Below are positions 1-9,737 of a stretch of 64,000 nucleotides of DNA, piece by piece. The DNA comes from Rhinopomastus cyanomelas. Its lineage: Eukaryota; Chordata; Aves; Bucerotiformes; Rhinopomastidae. Below the pieces are notes generated by a model. That model saw only the letters and a program-made list of their open reading frames with translations, had not been told where the DNA came from and did no database searches. The position numbers were made by a program, and so were the translations under genes. Positions within the stretch are counted from its first letter, which is position 1; each line of letters opens with the position of its first letter. The stretch lies in assembly GCA_013400115.1 (NCBI GenBank), contig VXBP01004182.1, positions 466,632 to 530,631 of the forward strand, in the 5' to 3' direction.

Positions 1-2028
1 GGGTGCCAAGCTCTCTACGAAGTACCAGATTTGCTTGAGTTCATTAAAATCACACAAAATTTTTCAAACTAAATTCTACATTTAGACTGATAGGCTTGGA
101 AAAACACAAACCTTTTATTCTAGGGGAAAATGAAAAACAAATTGAACTCATACTCTGGTTTTAAAAAACCTGTAAGACAGAGCTGCTAATGAGGTAACTG
201 GAATAGTTTGGACTCCAAGCCCCTTCATATCCCTCTTTTGAGCAAAATCTTTGTATAAACAGAACATAAAATCTTGTGAAAGAAGTTAAAGCTACTATTC
301 TTTAACATACTTTCTCTATGTGGTATTAGCTTAAATTTGCACAAGTAGACCCCGGTTCAAACATTTGTCATGTTTCAAAGTCAAACTTACAATGTGTTCT
401 ACCAGAAGAGAATATTAAAACTGGAAGGAAGGAACATCTACATAAAATCAGAACACCTGCTGCATCAAGTTACATGCAGTACTTTCTCTATCAGTACCAA
501 CATTTCAGGAGAAACTTGTGAAAAATCTGTTTAAATAAGAAAAAACTCTAAACAATGAAGATCCATTCAACAAAGACAGCTGGATACAGGTAAGCAAGCC
601 AAATGGAAACATTTATTGCATGAGTATTTGGAGCAGTTAACAAAAGAAAACAAGCAGCACGTATAAACCCTATTTGAGCTACAATAATACCTTGAAGTGT
701 ACCTTCGAAGGCAATCCATGGTCTTGACTATTAATCCTACAAGGCCAGATCTCCCTGTCATTCAGATCAGCTCTGTCACTTTTCACTTTAGGGCTTGCTG
801 TAACATCAATGTCTGTAACCTGTTCTTGGAAAGCTGAACTCCCTAGTTTGTCCTCAATGCAGGGTCGAATGTTCAAACTAAAGGATACCTCCTTTATGAA
901 ATAGTTTAGCAGGTTAGATTTTGAACATGTGCCTCAACTTAGCATACAACTTTCAGTTACAAACCTATCTGCTTGTATGTTGTCAAATAAAAACTGCAAA
1001 ATCTACTACAATGAGAATTTTAGTCCTACTTAGAATTTTCATAGCAATTAGATTCCACATAGCAATCAACCTTGTAAGACCATTCTGCATGTAATACATT
1101 GAAGTTGCAGTTAAAGAGAAATTATTTGTAAAATCAAGAGCCAAGCACTAAACTAAGCACCATTTTGCAAAGATAAACACAAGTTCACATGCGTACCTCT
1201 TAAAAACACTATTGGTCTTTTTCTGCAGTTTTCAATTCTTCTTCTGAGGTTCAAAGTACCTCTCTGTAATGTCTATCATTTTAGTAATTACACAGATAAA
1301 AAGAGTGCTTACAAATCTATAAACAATTGCAAAAACTTAACGTTTTAACTGCTGTTTTATTTACAAGGACACAAGTTCTCATATGTAGAACATCCAGTCT
1401 ACCAACCAGCCAAAAGAGTGCGAGCTCTCTAGTAGTTTTCTCCTCAGAACAGCAGTATTTGAAGATGCATAAAACTTTTTACAAAAGAAGCTTTTGTACC
1501 TACAAGATGGTCTGTGTAACTCAGAATCAAATTTAGAACACATTTTCTAAAAGTTGCTCATGTCTCCAAAAAAAGGAGAGAAATATTTAGGTTGGGTCAA
1601 CCTTCTATCATATCCCTAGGAAGACGCTTGGGCAATGGCCCATTAACGACTCATTCCTAACCCTTTCCTCACCTAACATCAGCAAGTTTTCCCTACTTAG
1701 AGAAATTAATTTACTGATGAAAAGCCTGTAGAGAAAACCGTTCCTTCCTATATCAATCCAGTGCATGTTCTGCCAAAGTAAACATTTAAACCTTCAATCT
1801 ACTTTGAAAAAAGATTAAAAATTTAACAACTCTTCAAGACATTGTTGTGCTGACAGAATCGCTAACTTTTCTCCCAGATTAAAAAAAATCCCCTCACATA
1901 AACAGCTGAGCAGTGTTTGAGGAGTTACTACTTCTTCACTGAATTGCAAGCTGACATTCCTAACAAAAGCAACAAAAGCGAAACAAAGTCTTCATTTCTA
2001 GGACCTTAATTACTAAAAAGCAGCTTAC
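1..2028 (-). other. PCM1: PCM1 intron 6 (partial)
   Basis: AT-rich intronic DNA. Apart from the candidate exon at 691-891 I see no coding segment, repeat family or RNA gene here. The next known PCM1 exon is not found. Confidence 0.8.
691..891 (-). CDS. Candidate additional in-phase exon of PCM1 (unconfirmed)
   Basis: On the minus strand an open segment of 67 codons begins with GAG after ATAAAG (892-897) and ends before TTCAAG|GTATTA at 690. Both ends are phase 0, so it would fit exactly between exon 6 and the following PCM1 exon. The peptide (begins EVSFSLNIRPC, ends LPSKVHFK) is mixed and polar, unlike a translated repeat. Against it, the polypyrimidine tract before the acceptor is poor, I do not recognise the sequence from PCM1, and a 67-codon chance opening is not rare. 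A second possible donor lies 12 nt upstream (AAG|GTACAC). Confidence 0.25.
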
Positions 2029-2145
2029 CGTGGTATCTGAAGCCTCAGACTGCACATCAATGTTTAGCGATGTGCTCTCACCTACAGAACCAGATCCCAC
2101 AGCTGAATCTACAGTCCGAACATCATCCTCCTCATTTTCTCTAGC
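2029..2145 (-). CDS. PCM1: PCM1 exon 6 (residues 263-301), probable cassette exon
   Basis: The acceptor ATATTTCAG ends at 2146 and the donor ACG|GTAAGC begins at 2028. The 39 codons begin ARENEEDDVRTVDSAVG and end VQSEASDTT. The exon is phase 0 at both ends and starts with AR. From what I recall of PCM1, the next exon also starts with AR (ARDPQQ...), so this exon can be skipped without changing frame, and isoforms with and without it are likely. The next constitutive exon is not in the window. Confidence 0.92.
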
Positions 2146-5100
2146 CTGAAATATTTCATTGGCATCAATCAAAAGCTATGTAAGGAGGCAGTAAAAATGA
2201 AATATGGAAGGTACTACAGATCAAAACCAACACTCCCAAGTAGCACCATCAAAACCAAAGCTCTTAAAAAGCTTACAGTGCAGAAACAAATACATTATGT
2301 TCTCAAACTTACAAGCATCTTTTGCAAAAATTTCAGATAGGATTTCTCCTGCTCTTTAAGGTGATCTATAAGGTGTGATAAACGCTCAACATTGGCCGAT
2401 CTTTCATTTTTCTCTACAAGATCATCCCGCATGGAGCTGGCCTTAGCAATATAGTCGCGAATTTGAACTAGTCTGCTCACAATCTGTAAAGACACTGAAG
2501 TTACTGAATGCATTCGGCTACAGCTTTAACATATTCATTGCACAAGACATGGTGAGAGAAACAGCAAAGCTGGAATTAAAGGGGTAACATCCTAGTTCTT
2601 TAAATCCCGCAAGCACACTTCTGCAAGTGATTAAAAATCAACAGCTTAAGACCTTTTGTAAAGACAAATCTACGCATGCATGAAGTTGCGTGGCTGAAGC
2701 ATAGCACTTCTGTTAACAGAATTAAATCTCTTCGCATACTAAATTGAGGCCATTTTCTGGAACTGTGCAAAACAGAGAATCAACCTCTAAAATGAAAATT
2801 AATACTGCTTCTGTTACCAATCAACAGATTTCTAAAGCAGAATACACTACTGAGTCCAGTTTTACATTTTCCTCAAGTTGCCCTTTAGAAAAGTGGGAAG
2901 ATAATTCTTTCCAAAAAATGTCTTAACAATTATACTTCTTCAAAATGAAATATTTTTAATACCTATTTTTTAGAAGCCTTTTAGAAGGATACATTGAAAC
3001 AAAGCCATTATAAGAGTCAATATGCTTTAGACTTCATAGGTTATGTAAATACCTGGCTACTATCCATAGCTGGTTCTCCCCTTCCATCTTCTTGAACAGA
3101 GACTTGACAATTTTGCAAAAAATCCTTACTTAGAGCAGCTCCAAACAACTCTTTACATTGCACTGATACCCCACTTTCCTTTTTCTGGGAACCTGAGGCA
3201 GGATCTTTGCCTTTATTAGTGTTTATCTGCAGAGACAGGAAGTTGAATGGCTTTTTGTTTTCATTAAGTTGACGTTTGTTGTTAGCAGCAGTTGCCCTGC
3301 CTTGAGAATCACTTCCAATGCTTCTCTATAAAAGAAAAAAAAAGAACAATTCCTTTATCTTTTTCCTCCAGTATATTCTCAACACTGCTAAGTTTCACTG
3401 TGTCAATTACAACCTCTACAAAACTTTTAGACTGATTCCAAAGTTACCCTAACAGTCACTGACAAGGCAAAAGAGTTTAAAGACCCTGACAGCAACTTTT
3501 GTCATAGTTTTCAGAAAGCAAGCCCACCCTCCAACAACAGCTGAGAGGCAAAAGCCTTCTGCAGTTCCTCAGAGCTTAGTTCCTCATCCTTGCCATGGAC
3601 TCCACCTTTACTACAGTGAAAGGCAGGTACATGTAAGAGAATAAAAATAATAAAAGAGCGACATAGTCGCTTGCAGAATATTGCACCTTATAACTTCAGC
3701 TTTTCTTCAGAGCCTTCTCAATAGTGACTTGTTATAACATAACAAAGTTGGCGATGAAGTTAAGCCTACTCAAAGCAATGAACTGCATTTGAAAGAATCT
3801 TCACAACCCAAACACATCACAAACAAATGCTGGCAACATTAACAAGCTTTTATTCTGAAACTGTTCATCCAAACCTTGTTACCAAAGAATTAATCCCTCA
3901 TGCTTTTAATTGCTTTGGACAAGGAAAGGAGGATTGTTCCCTAGTAGCAAAGCAGCGATGGCTCAAGAATTATTTCCATGTATTTCTCTACACTTTAGTG
4001 AGGAGCAAATTTTAATGCTACCCTTCTGCTTAATCCATATGTATCCACCAGGGTAACACTGCTCAGAATCACATACTGGCTTCTGAAGAACAGACTTTAA
4101 AAACAGGGCAACAGATATTTTATGAGAGCAGACAAGTACAAGGACACAGCAATTTGTTAATGGATTTAGAGAAAAAGCACAGACAGCCAGTTTACTTTCA
4201 AGCACAGAAAATAAACCATGGTCCTAAACTTCATATACTGTTCTCAAGTTCAAAACCAGAATTTTGGTTTGGCTCCCATGGTGGTTGCAAGCTTTTAATT
4301 TTTATTTTGATCACTTACAAAAGCTCTCTTTATTAATCCGCCAAATTCTTAAGAAATAGTTGAAAACATTCTGTAGTCAAACTTACAGTTGGAGCTAGTA
4401 TTCACACAAACCTGATCCAGATCACTGAAATTTATTCTTTGTTTAAGCCTTTCTAGTTCAGCCTGCTCTGGAACAGACATCTGGGTCATGTATCGAGCAT
4501 GAGGAAAACTATGTGGAGTTCTGGTCTTTCGTCGTCCCATTCCAGGTGAGGATTGTGGAGATATATCATTAGTAAGTCTTGTTTCAGTTTCCCCACCAAG
4601 TTTCTTCTTGTTTTTGTCTGAAGATCTGTTTGCTTTCTTCTGCTGACTTCCCCAGTCCTTAAGGGGAGGGAGAGGGAAGAACTAAGTCTTTATTATCAAC
4701 ACAGATGAAAAGTAGTTGTTTTAATTCAGTGACAGTTTACTTCCATGTCAGAAAATGAAAAGCAATATAGCTTGTCAAGAAATTTTAGACTCATTTCATT
4801 GTAAGCTACATTAAAATAATTGCCAACAAAGTTAAAACTACAGTGTTCTTCTTTGCTGAAGACTCTTCGAAGAGCTTTTAAAATTAGCTTTTTATGACAC
4901 TTGCAGTGCTTTTGTGTCTATTGATGCAAAACCCTTCCCATAAATACATCTACAAACTTCACAGCCTCTGAATTACACTTGTTACCTGCTTATATATACT
5001 TGAATTATTCTTACTGCTTTTGCAGACACTGAACTTTAAACCAGTACTGACAAGGCTGAGGTATTTGCACTGCTACCAGCCACTAAGAAAATCAAACTGG

Positions 5101-5248
5101 GTACTTCAATGCACAGCATAAAATGGCAACTGAAAGACAAGATTAATTTTACCGTGTTGTTCAGCCGGTCTTCGAGGCTCTCACTGCTCCAGCTAGGCAA
5201 GTCCTGATCATTCATGTCTTCTTCAAAAGGACCACCTCCTGTGGCCAT
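2029..5248 (-). CDS. PCM1: PCM1, pericentriolar material 1, N-terminal part (five coding exons, continues past the left edge)
   Basis: PCM1 is the scaffold of centriolar satellites, cytoplasmic granules that deliver proteins to centrosomes and cilia. The coding exons read on the minus strand are 5248-5153, 4657-4412, 3325-3053, 2483-2313 and 2145-2029. Their lengths (96, 246, 273, 171 and 117 nt) are all multiples of three, every junction is phase 0, and each border is GT/AG. Together they encode residues 1-301 of a protein of about 2,000 residues. The start MATGGGPFEE, the segments MSVPEQAELE and RINFSDLDQ, and QIVSRLVQIRDYI match vertebrate PCM1 as I know it. Residues 206-262 are a heptad-like, Glu/Lys/Leu-rich stretch, the start of the first coiled coil. 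The remaining exons lie beyond position 1. I see no frame damage. The gene is transcribed divergently from FGL1. Confidence 0.97.
2313..2483 (-). CDS. PCM1: PCM1 exon 5, start of the coiled coil (residues 206-262)
   Basis: The acceptor TCTTTACAG ends at 2484, and the donor CTT|GTAAGT at 2312-2307 is strong. The 57 codons start IVSRLVQIRDYIAKASS and end FLQKML. Spaced leucine/isoleucine residues with many Glu, Lys and Arg indicate a coiled coil, as expected for this part of PCM1. Confidence 0.95.
2484..3052 (-). other. PCM1: PCM1 intron 4
   Basis: 569 bases between exons 4 and 5, with no recognisable element. Confidence 0.85.
3053..3325 (-). CDS. PCM1: PCM1 exon 4 (residues 115-205)
   Basis: The acceptor TTTTATAG ends at 3326. 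The 91-codon exon begins RSIGSDSQGRATAANN and ends GEPAMDSSQ, with donor CAG|GTATTT at 3052. The segment is hydrophilic and probably disordered. It carries the conserved KPFNFL and CKELFGAAL patches. Confidence 0.95.
3326..4411 (-). other. PCM1: PCM1 intron 3
   Basis: 1,086 bases, AT-rich. The only notable element is a strong unused-looking donor (GTAAGT, 4386-4381) just inside the intron. No repeat recognised. Confidence 0.85.
4412..4657 (-). CDS. PCM1: PCM1 exon 3 (residues 33-114)
   Basis: The acceptor CCCCTTAAG ends at 4658 and the exon is 82 codons long. It begins DWGSQQKKAN, contains the basic patch KNKKK and the conserved TPHSFPHARYM, and ends with RINFSDLDQ. The donor is weak: CAG|GTTTGT at 4411-4410. 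A better-looking GTAAGT lies 25 nt further on (4386-4381), and its use would shift the frame. Phase 0 at both ends agrees with the neighbouring exons. Confidence 0.95.
4658..5152 (-). other. PCM1: PCM1 intron 2
   Basis: 495 bases between exons 2 and 3, with nothing recognised. Confidence 0.85.
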
Positions 5249-5271
5249 GACAAGCAATCAGTAAAAAGTAG
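5153..5271 (-). CDS. PCM1: PCM1 exon 2 with the start codon (residues 1-32)
   Basis: The acceptor is CTTTTAG at 5272-5278 and the exon begins at 5271. A 23-nt leader precedes the ATG at 5248-5246. The coding part, 5248-5153, is 32 codons starting MATGGGPFEEDMNDQDLP and ending LNNT. The donor is ACG|GTAAAA at 5152-5151. An in-frame ATG seven nucleotides further upstream would not be in phase, and MATGGGP is the conserved PCM1 start, so this start is chosen. Confidence 0.95.
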
Positions 5272-5679
5272 CTAAAAGAAATAGTTTAAAGAAATGTGCT
5301 CCATTAGAATCAGCTTATGTAGAATATTTTTAAGATTTGTATCTGAAATGACAACTACATAGTAATTATAAAATGCAAATACAAGGTAGTTGCAGGAAAC
5401 TAAATCCCCTGTTTACTAAACCACATTACTAAAAAATGGAACAGCAAGAACATACAGATACTGGCATTAAAAATTAAACAAGCTGTTGTGCGCTTGGGGA
5501 GCAAGTGTCTTTTTTAAATCCCCACTCATAGAAAGTGAGAAGTCTGTTGTTTGAGACTTCAAATTTTCTCACTTTAAAACACACTGTACAGTGTTTGGAA
5601 AGACTGCTTGGTGATTCATAAAGCCCATGCCTTCAGGTCCAGTGTGATGTCTGTTTGCTACAGTAAGTAACTACCACAG

Positions 5680-5825
5680 TATCACAGTAATGATAAGACT
5701 GGAAAAGACCTTAAATATCATCCAGTCCAACCTAAATCCAAATAAACCCAGTAAACCTAACATCTAACATCTAGATCATGGCCTATTAAGCCAAGCTTTC
5801 AAATCTATTTCAAGGCAAACTTTTT
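5680..5825 (-). mobile_element. CR1 LINE 3'-end fragment, old
   Basis: Diverged but recognisable minus-strand CR1 tail (ATCACAGTAATGATAAGACTGG, then a CATCCAGTCCAACC-like part), with a weaker continuation. Confidence 0.5.
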
Positions 5826-6157
5826 ATCTCTTACAGGTATGAAGTTCCTTTACAGATATACAGTAAGAGCCTTGTAAATAACTCAAATTCCAGATAGTTT
5901 TAACTGCTACACTAGAGCACGATCACATCTTTATCCAATTTGGAGTCACACCAACACAGTTGGGAGTTGGCTTCTGCATCTCACAGTCAGAATAATAACA
6001 CAGACATAATTAGGTGCCTGCTACTTTGGAAATGAGCAAGTATGTGCTGTACTATCCTTGCACATTCATTCATACTCTGTCCCAACAGAAACAGTCTGTG
6101 CAGACAGAGGGTATGTACCAGCAGTATACTAGCTAGCCACAAACAAAACGCAGGAAC

Positions 6158-6391
6158 CTAGTTCCGCATAAACATGAGAAGAAAATGCTTCAAGGTGAGG
6201 GTGACAGAGCACTGGAAGGGGCTGCCCAAGAGAGTTGTGCAGTCTCCTTCCCTGGAGACATTTAAAACCCACCAGGACATGCTCAGGCACCTGTGCAACC
6301 AGATATAGGGGATCCTGCTGTGGCAGGGGAACTGGACTGGATGATTTTTCGCAGTCCCTTCCAATGCCTAATGTTCTGTGATTGTGAAAAC
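6158..6391 (+). mobile_element. CR1 LINE 3'-end fragment
   Basis: Runs from GTTCCGCATAAACATGAGAAG through GGGGATCCTGCTGTGGCAG to AATGTTCTGTGATT, the standard 3' end of CR1. Lies in PCM1 intron 1. Confidence 0.9.
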
Positions 6392-8486
6392 CAAAGTTGT
6401 AACAGTCAGGTTCTCAACTGACAAAGCTCCCCGACCTGGCTAACCATACTATTATATTAGGAATATCTATAGACTCAAAGAAGGCAAATAAAAGCCATGT
6501 AACTGGAAGGAGCACAACCCAGACAGATCAACTGTAACACCACACCAACTATGCAACTTTCACCCAAGTGAACCATCAGATATATTTAGAAAATAAGAAC
6601 ACAGTGCCTTTTATCTTTTGTTTTCATACAGAAGCACAATCATGCTATGAGACGTTCTCAGCGGTAGCTCTCCTGACAACTCAAGGTTCAAACCATAGTA
6701 ACCTATGCCACTAATCATAACGAGTTCATCTTTACAAGATTACAGGTCATCTGGGTTTACAATCCCACTCCATAAGCCGTTTCCCCATCATCATTACATA
6801 ATTCTACTAAAACTGCAGCAAAAAGAATTTTTTTCCCTATCTTCCACTGTGAAAACAAAAAGTTGTAAAATTCATCTTTACATAATACAAACGGCTACTC
6901 ACATTTCATTTAAAGCTTTCACAAAAGCTATCTTTGCTGTAGGTATTATCTGACCACCTCTGAAGGAAATTCACTGCCACATACGGAATACCCTGAATAC
7001 TGCTCTCGCACAAGACCACTAGGTATACACCAAAGCACTCCAAGCAATGCAGCTCAAACATAACAATATCCTGATTACTTCCATCAAGTGGACTTTGAAG
7101 TGTAGTAACAGAACTGTGCCCTTCCCAGACAGCAAATTTCTACACATTCATAGTCTTTGATGTTTCTAAATGAGTTATAATCAAATGAACTTAAGATCAC
7201 AGAGCCATTCAACAGAGAGGTTCAAACATCTTTTTACTTAAGAGATGAAACTCCCATATGAAACTATTTTTCACCTCCCCACTACTTCAACCACTAGTAT
7301 TTTTTTTTTTACTTTTAATTTTACCAGCTATTTCCAGAAGACATTCTCTCATAAAAGGTCTGGCACTATCCCATTTATGCTATTTCTGAATCCAGCATCT
7401 CCTTACCAATAACAACTTCTCACGCATTATAAAATCCATACAAAATTTCTACTTCAGCATGTACATGTTGCCTTGCAACATTTACTGTGGATTTCAAGAC
7501 CCAAACCACTTCCAAGTGTATTTTCTACAGAAATGCCACCATGTAAGATTGTAGTTGAAATGTGTTTTGCACGTGTTAACAGCAGTTGCAAATTGCCCTT
7601 AAGTATCACTACATAACCTGCTAACAAACCAAAGATACATATTCTAAAAGGTGAGTTTCTCCTCTTACACCAAAGCTGGAGTTCTTTTTCCCCACAGCAT
7701 TCACAAGAACTACAAAAGCTCAGAAGACCACTTCACTCTGCACATGGAAACTTCTGAAAGCTAAAAATTACATGGCAAAGAAAAAGTTATAGACTCACAG
7801 ACTGAAAATGAGATCAAACATTTAAATTTAGCTTTTTACCACATACAGTCCCCGAAGAGGATTAATTTTAAATTAAACTCAGAGAGTACTGCCTCGTATT
7901 CATAATAATCAAACACAAGCAGAGAACATAAGCGATGGAGCTCGATTTCTGCGATCCCACAGCCCCGGACCGAAGGCTGGCTGGCACAACCACTCGCACA
8001 CCTCCACCTTTCCCGGGAACCCGCAGGCTCCGTCCCGACCTGGTCCGCTTTCACGTCCAGGCCCGGCGCGTCTCGTCACCGCTAGCGGGTGCAGCAGGTC
8101 GGGTGATGCTCCGGTCGTTGTAGGGGACTACGATGGCCCGTACCGCGCAAGGGCCCGGGCAACGGCGGTGGGGGGGTGCGGGTGTGTACCGGCGTGCGCT
8201 GCTCAAAGCGCTTCAGGCCAAAGCGCGGCCTCGGACACGGTTCCCACAGCAGCGTCCAAGGAGGCCTGACCCAAGGGGCAGTGGCCCGCAAAACGCGCGG
8301 GCCCCGCCAAGCTTCCTTGGGCCTGCTGGCCTCGACCCCACCGCCGCCTCGGCCCCCTCCTCACCGGAGCGAGCACAATCCGCTCCGCTGGCCGGCCAGT
8401 TCCCGCCCACTCGATCCGCGGGAGCGCAAAGGCCAGGGACAGCCGGAGTAAAGCTGTGAGGAGACCGAGGGGAGGGGGCGGCTCAC

Positions 8487-8700
8487 CCGCAGAGGAGCGA
8501 AGCTTGCCCGGCCCTGGCGTCTCGTTCGCCACTTGCGGGGCCGCACTACCCGAGAGTCGAGCGTTCCGCCTCCACCAGTGAGAGGAGAGCGGGGACTTCA
8601 CTTGACTCAGTGCCGCAGCAGAGCGCCCGCAACGGACCTCACGGCACTAGCTCCACAGCCGCCGCCGCCATCTTCTCCACCACTCCGAGCGGGGGCGGGT
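8487..8700 (-). other. PCM1: PCM1 untranslated first exon (approximate 5' end)
   Basis: The 3' border is inferred from a consensus donor on the minus strand, GG|GTGAGC, with the exon ending at 8487. It would join the acceptor at 5272-5273 in front of the start-codon exon. The transcription start is not visible. I place it near 8,680-8,700 because an AAGATGGCGGC (YY1-type) element at 8664-8674 usually sits at or just after the start of such TATA-less promoters. The leader contains a short upstream reading frame at 8671-8639 if transcription starts above it. The exon sits inside a CpG island and other start sites in the island are possible. Confidence 0.6.
8639..8671 (-). other. Short upstream reading frame in the PCM1 leader
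   Basis: ATG at 8671-8669 within AAGATGGCG (strong context) opens ten codons (MAAAAVELVP) and a TGA ending at 8639, all inside exon 1. It matters only if transcription begins above 8671, which is not established. Confidence 0.4.
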
Positions 8701-8721
8701 CCTGACGGACGGACACACGCC

Positions 8722-8736
8722 GTTACCAATGGTAAC
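8722..8736. promoter_or_regulatory. RFX X-box, perfect palindrome
   Basis: GTTACCAATGGTAAC is two perfect RFX half-sites, GTTACC and GGTAAC, with a 3-base spacer, and the centre also forms a CCAAT box. RFX factors drive ciliary and centrosomal genes through this element. Its place about 50 bases upstream of the probable PCM1 start fits that role. The match is seen directly; function is inferred. Confidence 0.8.
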
Positions 8737-8798
8737 CCGCGCCCTTCCCGCGCTTACCCGCGCCAGCCAGCAGAGGGGACTGGGGTGAGGGCAGCCGG

Positions 8799-8855
8799 GA
8801 CTCCAAGTCCCGCGCCCTCCCGCTCCCCGCGCAGTGCTCGCCGGGACTTGGAGTC
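8799..8855. promoter_or_regulatory. Inverted repeat of a ZNF143-like promoter motif
   Basis: GACTCCAAGTCCCG (8799-8812) recurs as its exact reverse complement at 8842-8855, separated by 29 GC-rich bases. Each arm resembles the ACTACAA-TCCC core of the ZNF143/Staf promoter motif. The pair lies about 120-150 bases upstream of the probable PCM1 start. Confidence 0.55.
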
Positions 8856-9086
8856 TTGGGCCTGAAGTAAAGCGATGGGATTCGCCGGCCTGGGGACTCT
8901 CCTCAGGTGCTGCCCTTGGTCTGGCTTATTTAAACTTCCCTTTGTGAAGAAAGGACATCAGAAAACAGTCAGGATGTCGAATGTTTAAACAAACACCAGT
9001 CATGAAGTGTTGCTGAGCGCTAGCTGCCCAGCTGGGCTGGGTGGATAAACTTGGCACTAAAGCAGAAGTCTTCATGGAGCTGGACA

Positions 9087-9133
9087 TCACAGAACATTAG
9101 GGATTGGAAGAGACCTCGGAAGATCATCTAGTC
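9087..9133 (-). mobile_element. CR1 tail cut by a hAT insertion
   Basis: CACAGAACATTAGGGATTGG through GATCATCTAGTC. The rest of the CR1 is lost at the hAT fragment starting at 9134. Confidence 0.85.
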
Positions 9134-9330
9134 CAGGGGTACTCAAACCCCGGCCCACGGGCCGGATACAGCCCCCCCAGGGTCTTCAATGCGGCCTGCT
9201 GGTATTTACAGAACCCACCTGTGCGCCCCCAGCCCCCAGCGGTGGTTGGTGGGGGGAAACCGAGCAGCCGCGGATTACTTCCTGCTGAGGAGGGGGGCGG
9301 CGGCATCATAAGCATTATGTGAAGAGTGGA
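9134..9330 (+). mobile_element. hAT-type DNA transposon fragment, copy 1
   Basis: It begins with CAGGGGTACTCAAACC, matching the terminal inverted repeat style of hAT/Charlie elements (CAGNGGTNCTCAAAC). A GC-rich body shared with 16784-16980 follows, with a common GGGCC.GATA, GGTATTTAC-like segment and ACTTCCTGC. It is inserted in a minus-strand CR1 directly after the 8-mer ATCTAGTC. The 3' end is not clear and no matching target duplication was found downstream. It is non-autonomous and non-coding. Confidence 0.6.
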
Positions 9331-9640
9331 AATGGAGTATCCACCCCTCATCTCCCCAATGAGTGCTTACACCTATGTATTCAGCTCTGCTGAAAAATAA
9401 ATTGCACGTGAATCCTTTGCAATGACACTTTAATCAACTTGTAATTCCGAAAAGGAACTACATGATGGGAAAGCTTACGAAATAAAAATGTTTAAATAAA
9501 AATCTTACTATTTTCTTTAGCAGATGCCCGTCAAAGGAGCACTTCTGGACAACATGCCGTGCATGACGGTGAGTGTAAAACTGCTCACTACAGCAGCATT
9601 TTTCTCCCACTTCTCCCATGGGCTACATGACCGCTGTATA

Positions 9641-9737
9641 GTCTCCTTGATCTATGTGATCCTGCTGTTGCAGGGGGATTGGACTAGATGATCTTTCAAG
9701 GTCCTTTCCAATCCCTAATGTTCTGTGATTCTGTGAG
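9641..9737 (+). mobile_element. CR1 tail fragment
   Basis: GATCCTGCTGTTGCAGGGGG through TTCTGTGATTCTGTG. Confidence 0.9.

Larger units (their letters stand above)
5272..8486 (-). other. PCM1: PCM1 intron 1
   Basis: 3.2 kb between the untranslated first exon and the start-codon exon. It carries two CR1 remnants (about 5680-5825 and 6158-6391). Above about 7930 the base composition turns sharply GC-rich, marking the CpG island. Confidence 0.7.
7930..8870. promoter_or_regulatory. CpG island promoter of PCM1
   Basis: About 940 bases of GC-rich, CpG-dense sequence in otherwise AT-rich DNA. It contains GC boxes (for example GGGGGCGGGTCC at 8691-8702), a YY1-type AAGATGGCGGC on the minus strand (8664-8674), an RFX X-box (8722-8736) and an inverted pair of ZNF143-like motifs (8799-8855). 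No TATA box is evident. The open frames within it are by-products of low stop-codon density in GC-rich DNA. Nothing recognisable is transcribed rightward from it. Confidence 0.85.

Noticed and set aside
8133..8865. Several open frames of 60-130 codons on both strands around 8.1-8.9 kb
   Set aside because: They lie in the CpG island, where stop codons are rare by composition. The Pro/Arg/Ala-rich peptides on overlapping frames show no conserved motif.
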